Below, piece by piece: positions 15,951 to 25,602 of a stretch of DNA of 64,000 nucleotides (position 1 is the first letter of the stretch; each line of letters starts with the position of its first letter). A program made the position numbers and the translations under genes. The stretch comes from Spartobacteria bacterium. GTDB taxonomy: Bacteria > Verrucomicrobiota > Verrucomicrobiia > Chthoniobacterales > UBA10450. The stretch covers positions 99,283 through 163,282 of the forward strand of contig PLCM01000026.1 of NCBI GenBank assembly GCA_003134765.1, in the 5' to 3' direction. The notes under the pieces are model-generated. The model was not told the origin of the DNA, searched no databases, and saw nothing but the letters and a program-made list of their open reading frames with translations.

Positions 15951-16870
15951 TTAACATATTGGAGCTGGTTCTGCTTGGAGCGGGCTTTGGGCTGGTCCTG
16001 GCGGGAGCGCTCTCGATCATATATCCGCTGCGCTGGCTCGGCGTCCGCACACGAGGAATGGCGTGGCTTATCTTAACGGGGGGCTTTCTCCTGGTAGCGA
16101 TTGGCACCGATCTGATCGATTCCTACCTGGTTTATCTGGGCTTCGTGTTGCTCTGTCTTGGGCTGGTCTCGCTCCTTCGACCCTTGCGCTTCGTTTACAT
16201 CCGCACCCGCCGATCGGCGTTGATGCTGTGCGGCTTCGGCTTGTTCGTGTCGCTCGGGACTTTGCTACTGCCTTATCACGACAAAGAGGCGAAAAATCGG
16301 GTGACGAAACTCGACGATTGGATGCCGCGCTGGCAGGTGGGCGAGCGCCATACGCTCCGGATAGCAGCGCCGCCGGCTAAAGTCTTTGCTGCCATTCACG
16401 AGGTGCGCGCAGATGAAATCCTGCTCTTCCGCACCCTGACTGCGATCCGCCGCGGCGGAGGAACGGGGCCCGAAAGCATCATGAATGCACCGGAGCAAAA
16501 ACCGTTACTCGACGTCGCGACCCAGACCTCGTTTATCCTTCTCGAAGAGGAAGCGCCGCGCGAGCTGGTTTTAGGAACGGTAATTGCCGCGCCGCGGGAA
16601 GAGCGAAAGCCGGGGCGACTGGAGCCGGCTTTGTTTCGCAAGACCTTGCGGCCGGGCGTGGTGCTCGCGACGATAAACTTCATTGTGACGCCGGCGGAAG
16701 GTGGAGGGGCCACCGTCGCGACCGAGACTCGCGTTTATGCGAATAGTGCCGCAGCCCTTCGTCAATTTGGGATTTACTGGCGGATCATCCATCCCGGGAG
16801 CGACATAATCCGCCGGATGTGGTTGCGCGCGATCGCGCTCCGGGCGGAGAAAACAATGCGGACAAAGTAA
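15920..16870 (+). CDS. Membrane protein with C-terminal SRPBCC-like domain
   Basis: About 303-316 residues. The N-terminal half has four hydrophobic segments, including ELVLLGAGFGLVLAGALSII, MAWLILTGGFLLVAIGTDL, YLVYLGFVLLCLGLVSLL and LMLCGFGLFVSLGTLLL. The C-terminal half starts LRIAAPPAKVFAAIHEV, a typical opening of START/SRPBCC ligand-binding domains, and continues with alternating strands to IIHPGSDIIRRMWLRAI. The ligand is unknown. The frame opens at TTG 15920. A TTG at 15959, 12 nt after GGGGAG, is an alternative that removes the overlap with the Tat remnant. It lies between two giant secreted-protein genes. Confidence 0.7.
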   Translation: MRARIYTGELVNILELVLLGAGFGLVLAGALSIIYPLRWLGVRTRGMAWLILTGGFLLVAIGTDLIDSYLVYLGFVLLCLGLVSLLRPLRFVYIRTRRSALMLCGFGLFVSLGTLLLPYHDKEAKNRVTKLDDWMPRWQVGERHTLRIAAPPAKVFAAIHEVRADEILLFRTLTAIRRGGGTGPESIMNAPEQKPLLDVATQTSFILLEEEAPRELVLGTVIAAPREERKPGRLEPALFRKTLRPGVVLATINFIVTPAEGGGATVATETRVYANSAAALRQFGIYWRIIHPGSDIIRRMWLRAIALRAEKTMRTK

Positions 16871-16954
16871 GAATAGATCGTGGCGTAATGGTCGTTGTTA
16901 CAATAGCGTCGATACTTACGGCGGGAATTTCCGCATTCCCCTGCCAGGAGAAAC

Positions 16955-19900
16955 TTGTTGAAAAACAAACCCAACTTTCAATCCGCGTTCTTCAATCCTC
17001 GGGTCTTTGTCAGTTTCCTTCTCTTGTTTGGGGGATCACTTCTCGCGATTACCGGCTTCGGCATTTCCGCCGAAGGCCAGGCGCCGAAATCGCAGCCAGT
17101 AGTGCCGACCGCAGGGCGGCCTGACGTGCTCCGCCTGACCGCGTATTCGCAAGATCTCGATCTGCGGGCGCTCCCTTATATTGCGCCGAATGAGGAGGAA
17201 GAAGAAGTGCGCTTGATGCGCCATCCATTGCCCATGGTCCCCTCCAAGGAGCCTTCCGATCCCGTGCAGGCCGTCCGGGAATATGCTGAGCGGGTTGTGG
17301 CCATGCCGACCCCTATCGCGACCTTTGCCGGGCTGACTTCCGCCCAAGCTTGCGGCGGGTGCCTTCCTCCGGACACCCATGGTGACGCGGGGCCGAATCA
17401 TTACATCCAATCCGTCAATTCGAGCATCAAGATTTTCGACAAATCCGGCAACGCCCTGAACGGGGCCAGTGGCACGACCTATAATTCCTTCTTCTCTGGT
17501 TTGGCAGCAGGCGGCACAGCTTGCGGGCTAAACCAGAATGATGGCGATGGCATCGTCTTCTACGATCATTTGGCCGATCGCTGGGTGATCAGCGATTTCG
17601 CCTTTTCGGCCTTTCCCGGGCCCGGTCCGTTTTACCAATGCATTGGCGTGTCCAAGACCAGTGATCCCGTGACGGGCGGATGGTGGTTGTACGCGGTTCA
17701 AGTTGATCCGGCGAACAGCGGCTATCTCGGTGATTATCCGAAATTCGGCTTATGGCCCGACGCTTATTATCTGACGATGAATGAATTCTCAGGGCTCTCG
17801 TCTGCTACGGAAGCGTTTAACGGCGTTCGCGTTTACGCTCTCGATAGAAACGCGATGATCAATGGCGGGGCCGCCAATGCCGTCGGCTTTTCGATTTTGC
17901 CCGCGGATTTGGGCGATGCCTACAGCCTGGTCCCTGCAACTTTCCGCACTGGATTGCAGCCGCCCGCAAACACGCCGGAATACATTCTGGCCATCGATAG
18001 CCCTTCTTCTGGTGGCGTGAACTTAACGCAAGTCCATGTCTGGAGACTTCATGTCGATTTCGTTACTCCTTCCAACTCAACCTTCGGCCTCGGCACTGGT
18101 CATACTCTCAATGCCAATATCACGGTTAACGGTTTCACGGACGCCTTCACGAGCACGAGCTCGCTGATTGTTCCGCAAAATGGGACGACTGCGACGCTGG
18201 ATACGCTCGGCGATAAGATCATGACACCGGTGGTTTACCAGAACCTTGCCGGCGTGGAGTCGCTGTGGGCCTCTCACACCGTTAATAACAACCAGGGCGG
18301 CACCGGCCCCACCGCGATCCGCTGGTATCAGTTCAATGTTACTGGAAGCACGATTCCCTCCACTCCTGTGCAGCAACAGACCTTTAACAATGCGGCGGAC
18401 GGCCTTTGGCGTTGGATGCCGAGCATCGGAGTGGATTCCCTGGGTAATATGGCGATAGGGTACACGGCTTCGAGCGGCACCTCCGAACCTTCCATACGGT
18501 ATGCTGGACGTCTGGCTTCCGACACGCTGAACGCACTCGGTCAAGGAGAAGCGATTATGATCGCCGGCGGTGGACACCAGACCAGCACGAGCGGGCGCTG
18601 GGGCGATTATAGCGGCATGGCGATCGATCCCTCGGATAGTCTTACTTTCTGGCACACCCACGAATACTTTACCGCAACAAGCGGCGCCTCCTGGGCTACC
18701 CTCATCGGTCGCTTCAAGTTTGTGGGCGCTGTCACTCCTACTCCGACCGCCACCGCTACGGGGACGCCTTCGCCAACTCCTACCGCTACCGCCACTGTCA
18801 CGGCGACAGCGACCGCCACGGGAACTCCTTCTCCTACCCCCACTGCTACGGCTACCGCCACCGCTACGCCGACGGCTACCGCAACCGCTACTCCTACATC
18901 GACTCCCACGGCGACTCCCACGGCAACCCCCACCGGCACTCCGATAACGACGCCTACACCGACCGCCACCGCTACGGCGACACCGACAGCTACGCCCACG
19001 GCAACCGCGACGGCCACACCGGCGGCCACTGCGACGGCCACACCGGCGGCCACTGCGACGGCTACACCGACGGCCACTCCGATAACGACGCCGTCACCGA
19101 CCCCAACAGCGACCGCAACAGCTACACCGACGGCCACGGCAACGCCAACCGCCACAGCTACCGCCACAGCCACGGCCACTGCTACATCTACGCCAACAGC
19201 TACTCCGGTAACGACGCCATCCCCGACCCCAACGGCCACTGCGACCGCAACCGCTACGCCAACTGCAACCGCCACCGCCACACCGACAGCGACCCCGACG
19301 GCTACTCCCGCCCAGGCGGTTAATCTCTCAACCCGTGTTCAGGTGCAGACCGGTGACAAACTGATGATTGGGGGCTTTATCATCACGGGCAATACGCCCA
19401 AGAAAGTGGTAGTGCGCGCGCTTGGACCGTCGCTGGCCAGCTTTGGGATTAGTAACTTCCTGGCCGATCCGTTTGTGGAATTGCGCTCCTCGAGCGGGGC
19501 ACTCGTCCAACAAAACGATAACTGGAAAGACGATCAGCGTTCAGAGATCGAAGGGACGGTGTTTCAGCCGAGCAACGATCTCGAGTCGGTGATAGTGGCG
19601 ACCCTCTCGCCCGGCGCTTACACCGCGTTACTGACTGGCAAGGGGGGAACGACCGGGGTGGGCACCGTGGAGGTTTATGACGCCAATATTGGGACCGATT
19701 CCCAACTGGCGAACATCAGCACGCGCGGATTCGTCCAGACGGGGAACAACGTGATGATCGCGGGATTCAGCCTTGGGGCGAACAACAACAATACCCACAT
19801 TGCGGTGCGGGGGCGGGGGCCCTCTCTGAGCAGTTCCGGGCTGGGTAACGTCCTGGCGGATCCGACCCTTGAGTTACACGACTCCAACGGCGCAACCCTG

Positions 19901-20089
19901 GTATCGAACGACAACTGGCAGGATGATCCGGTCTCGGCGGCGATGCTGACGGCGAACGGGCTGGCGCTGACAGATCCGAAGGAGTCTGGCATCTTCACCT
20001 CGCTGGCGCCCGGACAATTCACGGCGATCCTGGCCGGGAAGGACGGCGGGATTGGCATCGGGATAATCGAGATTTACAATCTGAAATAA
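16955..20089 (+). CDS. Large secreted protein with shared C-terminal tandem domain
   Basis: 1044 residues with a signal-like segment ([19 protein letters not shown]). A large N-terminal domain (about 110-590) includes [29 protein letters not shown] and [15 protein letters not shown], a pattern seen in secreted beta-rich proteins of Acidobacteria and Verrucomicrobia (recalled). A Thr/Pro/Ala linker runs from about 593 to 787. The last 255 residues form two related units, each opening with NLSTR or NISTR, carrying a D/N-D-N-W motif and closing near VE(V/I)Y. This end is closely similar to that of the 2283-residue protein. CAGGAG precedes TTG 16955 and TTG 16958; the second has better spacing. 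Confidence 0.8.
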   Translation: MLKNKPNFQSAFFNPRVFVSFLLLFGGSLLAITGFGISAEGQAPKSQPVVPTAGRPDVLRLTAYSQDLDLRALPYIAPNEEEEEVRLMRHPLPMVPSKEPSDPVQAVREYAERVVAMPTPIATFAGLTSAQACGGCLPPDTHGDAGPNHYIQSVNSSIKIFDKSGNALNGASGTTYNSFFSGLAAGGTACGLNQNDGDGIVFYDHLADRWVISDFAFSAFPGPGPFYQCIGVSKTSDPVTGGWWLYAVQVDPANSGYLGDYPKFGLWPDAYYLTMNEFSGLSSATEAFNGVRVYALDRNAMINGGAANAVGFSILPADLGDAYSLVPATFRTGLQPPANTPEYILAIDSPSSGGVNLTQVHVWRLHVDFVTPSNSTFGLGTGHTLNANITVNGFTDAFTSTSSLIVPQNGTTATLDTLGDKIMTPVVYQNLAGVESLWASHTVNNNQGGTGPTAIRWYQFNVTGSTIPSTPVQQQTFNNAADGLWRWMPSIGVDSLGNMAIGYTASSGTSEPSIRYAGRLASDTLNALGQGEAIMIAGGGHQTSTSGRWGDYSGMAIDPSDSLTFWHTHEYFTATSGASWATLIGRFKFVGAVTPTPTATATGTPSPTPTATATVTATATATGTPSPTPTATATATATPTATATATPTSTPTATPTATPTGTPITTPTPTATATATPTATPTATATATPAATATATPAATATATPTATPITTPSPTPTATATATPTATATPTATATATATATATSTPTATPVTTPSPTPTATATATATPTATATATPTATPTATPAQAVNLSTRVQVQTGDKLMIGGFIITGNTPKKVVVRALGPSLASFGISNFLADPFVELRSSSGALVQQNDNWKDDQRSEIEGTVFQPSNDLESVIVATLSPGAYTALLTGKGGTTGVGTVEVYDANIGTDSQLANISTRGFVQTGNNVMIAGFSLGANNNNTHIAVRGRGPSLSSSGLGNVLADPTLELHDSNGATLVSNDNWQDDPVSAAMLTANGLALTDPKESGIFTSLAPGQFTAILAGKDGGIGIGIIEIYNLK
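18733..19316 (+). repeat. Long Thr/Pro/Ala low-complexity coding repeat
   Basis: About 195 codons of alternating Thr, Ala and Pro. Local tandem units include a 24-bp repeat around 19011-19080 (GCGACGGCCACACCGGCGGC plus CACT). This linker is almost three times longer than the one in the 2283-residue protein, which suggests expansion by slippage or unequal exchange. Confidence 0.8.
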
Positions 20090-20092
20090 TTG

Positions 20093-20235
20093 GAGCCGGC
20101 ACGCCCTCGTGCCGGATGTTTTTTTCTTAACGGCCTGAGGGCAGGCCATCTCCATTAAAATAATGGGACGGGACGGAGCCCGTCCCGCCATTTGATAAAG
20201 CACGCGCCATTTCAAACGCGGCGACGCGCCCGAAG
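20093..20235. repeat. R5: 3'-flanking repeat of the 1044-residue gene
   Basis: Same ordered words as at 15719: GCCGGCACGCCCTCGTGCCGG, GGCCTGAGGGCAGGCC, GACGGAGCCCGTCCC and GCGCCATTTCAAAC. It extends the similarity of the two C-termini past the stop codons. Confidence 0.75.
20096..20126 (+). terminator. Intrinsic terminator after the 1044-residue gene
   Basis: Stem CCGGCACG (20096-20103), loop CCCT, stem CGTGCCGG (20108-20115), then ATG followed by seven T. It lies 7 nt after the stop codon. Confidence 0.75.
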
Positions 20236-20243
20236 GTTCGCAG

Positions 20244-21566
20244 TTAGAGTTGCGATCGGAACGGGAGCATGAGCCACTCAGTCGTCCGCTCCCACCAGGA
20301 GCGTTTTTGGAAATCCTGCAACGTGTATTCGCGCGATTGGCGCAAATCTTTTTCGAAGACTGCCTCAAGTTCGCGACCGAATTTTTCGTCGTAAACGACA
20401 ACATCGAGCTCCTCGTTTATCTCGGAGGAACGCGCGTCGAGATTTGAAGACCCAAACATGGAGAACAGGCCATCAACCACCATCGACTTGGTGTGGATCA
20501 TGGTGGGCTGGTATTCGAAAATCTTTACTCCGCCTTCCAGCATCCGGCCATAGGCGGCGCGACCGGCGGATTTCGTGAGAGGCTGGTCGTTGTTGGCCCC
20601 CGGCAGGATGAGCCTCACATCCACATGACGTTGTACGGCGTTGACCAGGAGATCCACCTGATTGTCGGTTGGCGTGCAATAGGGGTTGGTGATCCAGATC
20701 CGCTTTTCCGCAGCGGCAAACGCCACGGCCTGCAAAAGTGGCACCGGCGCCATGGAAAAGGAGTGGGAGGCGATCAGCTGCGTTTTCAAGTCGCCCGCCT
20801 CAGGCAAGGGGGGGAAATGGCCGGCACCGCTCAAGGTTTCACCGAACGTCGTTACCCAATGCTCTTCGAAGGCGCACTGGAACTTCGCCACCAGGGGGCC
20901 CTCGATCCTTGCCTGAGAATCGCGCCAGTGATCCTTGTCCTGCGCGTGGCCCGCCCAGTCGCGCGAGAATCCAGCCGAGCCAGTGAAGGCCACTTTGCCA
21001 TCAACCACCAGCACGCGCCGATGCGAGCGTCGATTGGTGCGATCGACGCGCCATGAAGCGGTAGGATGATAATAGGCGAACTTACACCCGGCTTTTCGCA
21101 TCATCTCCACGTCCGAGTTGTCGAGGCCCCAACCCGAGCCGATGCCATCCAGGAGAACTCGCACTTCAACGCCGGCTTGAGCGCGTTCGCAAAACGCATC
21201 ACGGAACTGGCGGCCGACTTCATCCGAGTGAAAAATGTAAGCCGCGAAGTTTACCGTCTTCTCTGCGGAACGGATCGCTTTGAGCATCGCCGGGAAATAT
21301 TCATCCCCATTGACGAGCAACTCGATCTTGTTGGCCCTGATCGGGACCGGGTCGGAAAGCGCCAGTGCCGAACCGAAGAATTCCGGCTCGCGCACGGTGA
21401 AAGTATGCGCCAGGTGATATTCGAGGGTGTGCCGCCTGATGAAAAAGAGGCAGAAGATGAGGATGATCGCGAGGAAGGCGAGCATCAGGCCGATCCATTC
21501 GGCCAAGGCAAGGCGCCCCCACCGTTGATTCAGCCAGTGTGACGAGCGGAGACGTTTCTTGGCCAT
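20244..21566 (-). CDS. Phospholipase D / cardiolipin synthase-family protein
   Basis: 440 residues. A basic N-terminus and one membrane segment (ALAEWIGLMLAFLAIILIFCLFF) are followed by two PLD domains. The second HKD motif is intact (IHTKSMVVDG...GSSNLDARS). The first reads SHRRVLVVDG...GSAGFSRDW, with Arg where the motif Lys is expected (H about residue 182). Cardiolipin-synthase-type enzymes join two phosphatidyl groups at the inner membrane; the Arg may alter or impair activity. ATG 21566 (MAKKRLRSS) is preferred over 21581. Probably co-oriented with the small gene upstream on the minus strand. Confidence 0.85.
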   Translation of the reverse strand: MAKKRLRSSHWLNQRWGRLALAEWIGLMLAFLAIILIFCLFFIRRHTLEYHLAHTFTVREPEFFGSALALSDPVPIRANKIELLVNGDEYFPAMLKAIRSAEKTVNFAAYIFHSDEVGRQFRDAFCERAQAGVEVRVLLDGIGSGWGLDNSDVEMMRKAGCKFAYYHPTASWRVDRTNRRSHRRVLVVDGKVAFTGSAGFSRDWAGHAQDKDHWRDSQARIEGPLVAKFQCAFEEHWVTTFGETLSGAGHFPPLPEAGDLKTQLIASHSFSMAPVPLLQAVAFAAAEKRIWITNPYCTPTDNQVDLLVNAVQRHVDVRLILPGANNDQPLTKSAGRAAYGRMLEGGVKIFEYQPTMIHTKSMVVDGLFSMFGSSNLDARSSEINEELDVVVYDEKFGRELEAVFEKDLRQSREYTLQDFQKRSWWERTTEWLMLPFRSQL

Positions 21567-21669
21567 GATCCGGAGTTCCACCCTGAATCGTGGCGGAGCC
21601 CGTCAGCGACCGGATGACGAGGCGGGGCGTGAGTGCCAATTGGCCGCCGGGGCATCCGGCGGGCCTTCG

Positions 21670-21981
21670 TTACCAAGTTTGCTTGCCGAATTCTTCCACC
21701 GACATGACCACGTCCCTGTCGTCGAAAGAAACCCGGGTGGAGGCGGTGAATTTGAATGCTGTCCGGCCGGAGCGGATTTCCTTGATCGTGAAATGAACGG
21801 TGCGGGAGCGGATTTCGAAAATGAGGGTCAACCCAACTTTGCGAAACCGCGCATCCGTGTCCTTAATCCAATCTTTGAAGCGGTCCGGGTTGAAAGTGGC
21901 CATATCACGCATCAAAACCAATTGGACGAGGTTACGGACCGCTTCACGCTGCTCCTTCGGACGGGAATGCATCAGAATCAT
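21670..21981 (-). CDS. Small hypothetical protein
   Basis: 103 residues from ATG 21981, which has an AAAGGAA ribosome-binding site just upstream. The N-terminal helix EQREAVRNLVQLVLMRD is followed by FKDWIKDTDARFRKVG, then beta strands ending in FDDRDVVMSVEEFGKQTW. No known family. It sits about 100 nt upstream of the PLD-family gene on the same strand and is divergent from the pseudopilin set. An overlapping plus-strand frame of similar length looks like a shadow. Confidence 0.55.
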   Translation of the reverse strand: MILMHSRPKEQREAVRNLVQLVLMRDMATFNPDRFKDWIKDTDARFRKVGLTLIFEIRSRTVHFTIKEIRSGRTAFKFTASTRVSFDDRDVVMSVEEFGKQTW

Positions 21982-22076
21982 GAGTTCCTTTGAGCAGAAG
22001 CGGTACCGACGGAAACGGGATCGTGGCGGCTTCGGTCCGGGCAGGGACGCTGGAAGCATCGGCACAGCTCCTGCTT

Positions 22077-22688
22077 ATGGAAACTATAATGTTGTCGCTC
22101 TCGCGCCAGTTCAGACCCGATCGGTGTCGCCAGCGCGCCGCCCGGCTCCCCCACGCGGGTTTCACGTTGGTTGAAATCGTGATTGCCCTGGCGGTGCTCG
22201 GGACGATGGCGTCCGGGGTTTACCTCGGATTCAATGCGGTCAATACTTACGCGGTCAGTTCCCGGCTCTACAGTGAGGCGCAAACAGCCGCTCAGAACCA
22301 GATTGACCTAATTCTCTCGAGGGAGCCGTTCGACGTCATGGTCACTCCCACACGCATTCCGCTCGAGCTGATGACGACCTCGGAAGTGGCCGCGCTAAAT
22401 CCACCCTTAGGTTCCTCAGCGCCGGCTACGACAAGCTCTTATTACCCTTACTATTCTTTGAATGGCATGCTCGCGCGCGACGCCTTCATCTACACTGACC
22501 CGGCTACCGGCAACATCCTCGTCAAAGGCACTGTTACCACCCAAGTTACCGACATTGGCTCTACCGAAACTCTCGAATCCACAACCATGGGGCTGAACAT
22601 TCGGCGCGCCACGGTCAATGTCAGCTACACCTTCCGGAACACCAATTATACCGTCGTGATGGACACGATGCGCACCGCCGATCGATGA
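22077..22688 (+). CDS. PilV-like minor pseudopilin, set A
   Basis: About 203 residues. The prepilin signal is HAG/FTLVEIVIALAVLGTMAS, with Gly before the cleavage site and Glu at +5, followed by a helix with QTAAQNQIDLILSRE. A beta-rich C-terminal part ends NYTVVMDTMRTADR. Such proteins are processed by prepilin peptidase and join type IV pilus or type II secretion pseudopili as minor subunits. The start is ATG 22077 or 22089; the latter has a GGAA site. The stop overlaps the next start by 4 nt (ATGA). First gene of a three-gene set repeated at 28921-32576. Confidence 0.75.
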   Translation: METIMLSLSRQFRPDRCRQRAARLPHAGFTLVEIVIALAVLGTMASGVYLGFNAVNTYAVSSRLYSEAQTAAQNQIDLILSREPFDVMVTPTRIPLELMTTSEVAALNPPLGSSAPATTSSYYPYYSLNGMLARDAFIYTDPATGNILVKGTVTTQVTDIGSTETLESTTMGLNIRRATVNVSYTFRNTNYTVVMDTMRTADR

Positions 22689-23686
22689 AACTATCGAACG
22701 CGAATACGACCCGCCGCGGCTACACCGTCGCTGAAATGGTGATCGCGGCAGCGGTGTTCGTTCTGCTGGGCCTGGTGTTCTTCCAAGTCCTCCAGTCGGG
22801 TCTGGTGCTTTTCGCTAAGAATACCGCTGTGAACGTCGCACATGAAGAGGCGCGCGAAGGCGTTAACCGCATGGTTCGCGATATTCACGCGGCGGTCTCG
22901 GTGCCCGAGCTGCGCAACCTCGACATCACTACCAGTCCGATAAATCTTCCTACTCCGAGCCCGAGTCCGACCCCGGTTAGCGGTAATGCCACTGCTCCGA
23001 TGTTTGCGGCTGTTTCCTTTCAGAACGTTGCCGCCGGTCCGAACTACATCTGGAAAGACCCAGGCAATCCCAGCCTGATCATGATCAAAGACAATTATAA
23101 CGTTACCGCGGGCCAGCACCTGCTCATTCCGTTCTGGGGAGCGTTGTTCGAGCAGGACATCATTAAGGCAAGCGCTGGCGGTTCGGCGAACCATAGCAAC
23201 ATCTTTCTCGCCAACGGGACCGACACGAACATCAATCCCCGTCTGCAAGGTGGCGCGTACGCGATCACCTACTATACGGACCGCGTAGCTTATGCCGTCA
23301 TGAACGGCACGTTCAACGCCGATACCAACGGCTTGTACACCACGGCAGGCGCATGGAATACTCATTCGCCAAACTATGTTTGGGCGCCGCCGGGGACGCC
23401 GCCGGGACACCTCTTTAGTTACAAGAACGGCGAGCTGCACGTCTTAAAGCAGCGCTACAGCGGCGGCTCGTTTTACTGGCAGGATTTTGCCATCGTTGCA
23501 CGCAACCTAACCACCGCAATGCCATTCTACACCCCGCTCAATTCCGGCGGCGGATTCAACACAAAATACGTCGGCATCCAGATTACCACGAACGACCCGA
23601 AGTCGAGCAATCGAAACTTTGCCGCCACGAACATGATCATCAACACCACCGTTGATTATCGAACGGCGCTGGCCTTGACCCAGTAA
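22685..23686 (+). CDS. PilW-like minor pseudopilin, set A
   Basis: 333 residues. The N-terminal segment RRG/YTVAEMVIAAAVFVLLG carries the prepilin cleavage site with Tyr at +1 and Glu at +5, then a long helix including AHEEAREGVNRMVRDIHAAV, typical of PilW/PulJ-like proteins. The rest is beta-rich with aromatic and Gly-rich stretches. Translational coupling with the preceding PilV-like gene (4-nt overlap) and a 2-nt gap to the next gene make an operon. Probably a minor subunit priming pilus or pseudopilus assembly. Confidence 0.75.
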   Translation: MKLSNANTTRRGYTVAEMVIAAAVFVLLGLVFFQVLQSGLVLFAKNTAVNVAHEEAREGVNRMVRDIHAAVSVPELRNLDITTSPINLPTPSPSPTPVSGNATAPMFAAVSFQNVAAGPNYIWKDPGNPSLIMIKDNYNVTAGQHLLIPFWGALFEQDIIKASAGGSANHSNIFLANGTDTNINPRLQGGAYAITYYTDRVAYAVMNGTFNADTNGLYTTAGAWNTHSPNYVWAPPGTPPGHLFSYKNGELHVLKQRYSGGSFYWQDFAIVARNLTTAMPFYTPLNSGGGFNTKYVGIQITTNDPKSSNRNFAATNMIINTTVDYRTALALTQ

Positions 23687-23688
23687 CC

Positions 23689-25590
23689 ATGCATCGACGC
23701 AACACACTTCAGGAACGCGGAAGCACAATCGTAATCCTCGTGTCGATCGTCGCGACGATTCTTGTCCTGCTTGGCGCGGCCGTTAGCTACACGCAACATG
23801 TTTCGCGGCAAACGCAGCGCAGCCGAAAAAGTGCGCTTGCCATGGAAATAGCCGATGGCCACCTGGAACACCTGTTTACCTACTGGCGAAACCTGTCGCG
23901 AATTCAGGTAAACCAGGCAATCAAGAAGAACGCCTCTCACATCACCGCGTATAGCCTGCCCACACAATACTTCTTTACCGACCTGTACAATCCCGGACCC
24001 GCCCCGACCCCGAGTCTAACCGTGGAAGGACTAAGCTCTCCTCCTCCGATCATTCCGTTGCCCGATAGATCGCTGTTTCCCACCGAGCCGAACTATACCG
24101 TCACCCAGTACCGTATCCAGGGCGTCGACCCGATGGTAGACCTGCAAACGGCCAACGCGACTGATCCGGAGCTTAGCACAGTTCCGGTCACGGACATTGG
24201 TACCGGGGATCCCGCTTCATCGTCACAGTTCGATGCTGCCTTCGGCCCAAATACCTCGACGACAAATGGGCAGTATAGCTTTTACTACCTTGCCTCGGCT
24301 GACGTGCAGGTGCCGGCGATCGGCACCTCCTCCGGCTATGTCACTACAAAAGTGCGCCGTGTCTTCGAGAAGAAATACGATCAGCCGTTCACCTTTGCCG
24401 TCCTTTACATGGACGACCTTGAGCTGCAACCCGCGAGTAGCCTTACCGTCACCGGCCCGGTACACACGAACAGCAGCCTTTACATCGGCACGAGCAACTT
24501 CACCGCCGCGGCACCTACAACGACATATCCAACGTCCGGTCGAGTTACCTTCTCGAACATGTATGTGAACGGTGCGTCACCCAAAGATCCGAACCATACC
24601 TCATTCGGCGCACCGAACTTCCCCGACCGTGAGCCACCCATGATGTGGCCGGCCTTTCTGCCGTTTGGCTGGGATCCGAACCTGACCGGAGCGAACAACA
24701 ACAACAACGACAACTACCACGAGCTGATAGAGGTGCCGCAAACTGGGGTCACTGATCCGATTCAGGCCGTCCGCTTCTATAACACTGCTGACTATGTCGT
24801 ACTCATCGATGCCAACAACACCGTTACAATCACCAGCAATGGAACGTCGAACTCGTCAGACGTCAATGCAATCACTGGGGCGCTTACTTTTAACGAATCG
24901 TTCCAGGACGTGCGTGAAGGTGGCGCGACCCGGATTACAACCTTGGATGTGAGCAAGCTTAAAAGCACCTTCCCAACCAAAGGGCTGAACTATACCGGCG
25001 GGCCGATGCTTTACATTACCGACACGAGCGCTGGAACGCCGGTGACATTCACTGCCAACGGCGTCTCAGTCACAACCAGCAGGCGCGGCCTGCGCATCAA
25101 GAACGGCTCGACCATCAATATGACCGGCCTGTCGATCATATCGAGTAACCCCATTTACATTCAGGGTGACTTCAATACGGGAACGTGGAAACCGACGGTG
25201 ATCGTTGGAGATGCGATCAACGTCCTTTCCAACGCTTGGAATGACACAACGGCAACGTCAAGTCGTGTCACTTCGAATACCACTACTGTAAATGCGGCAC
25301 TAATTGGAGGCATCGTGGCGAGTAATGGCACGAACTACAGCGGCGGCGCGGAGAACTTCATTCGCCTGCTGGAAAACTGGTCCGGTAAGACTTTCACCTA
25401 CAACGGATCGATTGTTCAGCTTTGGCAAAGCACCCAAGCTAGCGGCGCTTGGACCGGTTCGAGCACTGTTTATACTGCGCCGTCAACCTACAACTGGTCC
25501 TATGACACGCGCCTCGCTACTGCGACACTGCCGGGCACTTTTGCACTTGCCGCCTATCTGCAACAACAGCGTTGGTATCAGGTCTACTAA
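23689..25590 (+). CDS. PilX-like pilus assembly protein, set A
   Basis: 633 residues. The N-terminus RGSTIVILVSIVATILVLLG is one long hydrophobic helix without a clear prepilin Gly-Phe site, as in PilX-N type proteins. A helix SRKSALAMEIADGHLEHLF follows, then a large beta-rich, Asn/Thr-rich region. A beta-helix-like segment near the C-terminus (GLRIKNGSTINMTGLS) could act in surface adhesion. It lies 2 nt after the PilW-like gene and before a secreted protein. It is a counterpart of the 649-residue protein in set B. Confidence 0.7.
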   Translation: MHRRNTLQERGSTIVILVSIVATILVLLGAAVSYTQHVSRQTQRSRKSALAMEIADGHLEHLFTYWRNLSRIQVNQAIKKNASHITAYSLPTQYFFTDLYNPGPAPTPSLTVEGLSSPPPIIPLPDRSLFPTEPNYTVTQYRIQGVDPMVDLQTANATDPELSTVPVTDIGTGDPASSSQFDAAFGPNTSTTNGQYSFYYLASADVQVPAIGTSSGYVTTKVRRVFEKKYDQPFTFAVLYMDDLELQPASSLTVTGPVHTNSSLYIGTSNFTAAAPTTTYPTSGRVTFSNMYVNGASPKDPNHTSFGAPNFPDREPPMMWPAFLPFGWDPNLTGANNNNNDNYHELIEVPQTGVTDPIQAVRFYNTADYVVLIDANNTVTITSNGTSNSSDVNAITGALTFNESFQDVREGGATRITTLDVSKLKSTFPTKGLNYTGGPMLYITDTSAGTPVTFTANGVSVTTSRRGLRIKNGSTINMTGLSIISSNPIYIQGDFNTGTWKPTVIVGDAINVLSNAWNDTTATSSRVTSNTTTVNAALIGGIVASNGTNYSGGAENFIRLLENWSGKTFTYNGSIVQLWQSTQASGAWTGSSTVYTAPSTYNWSYDTRLATATLPGTFALAAYLQQQRWYQVY

Positions 25591-25602
25591 AATACGCTTT
25601 TA

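Noticed and set aside
22691-23440. Minus-strand frame of 249 codons
   Set aside because: Shadow of the PilW-like gene in set A; rich in His/Arg/Val with no fold signature.
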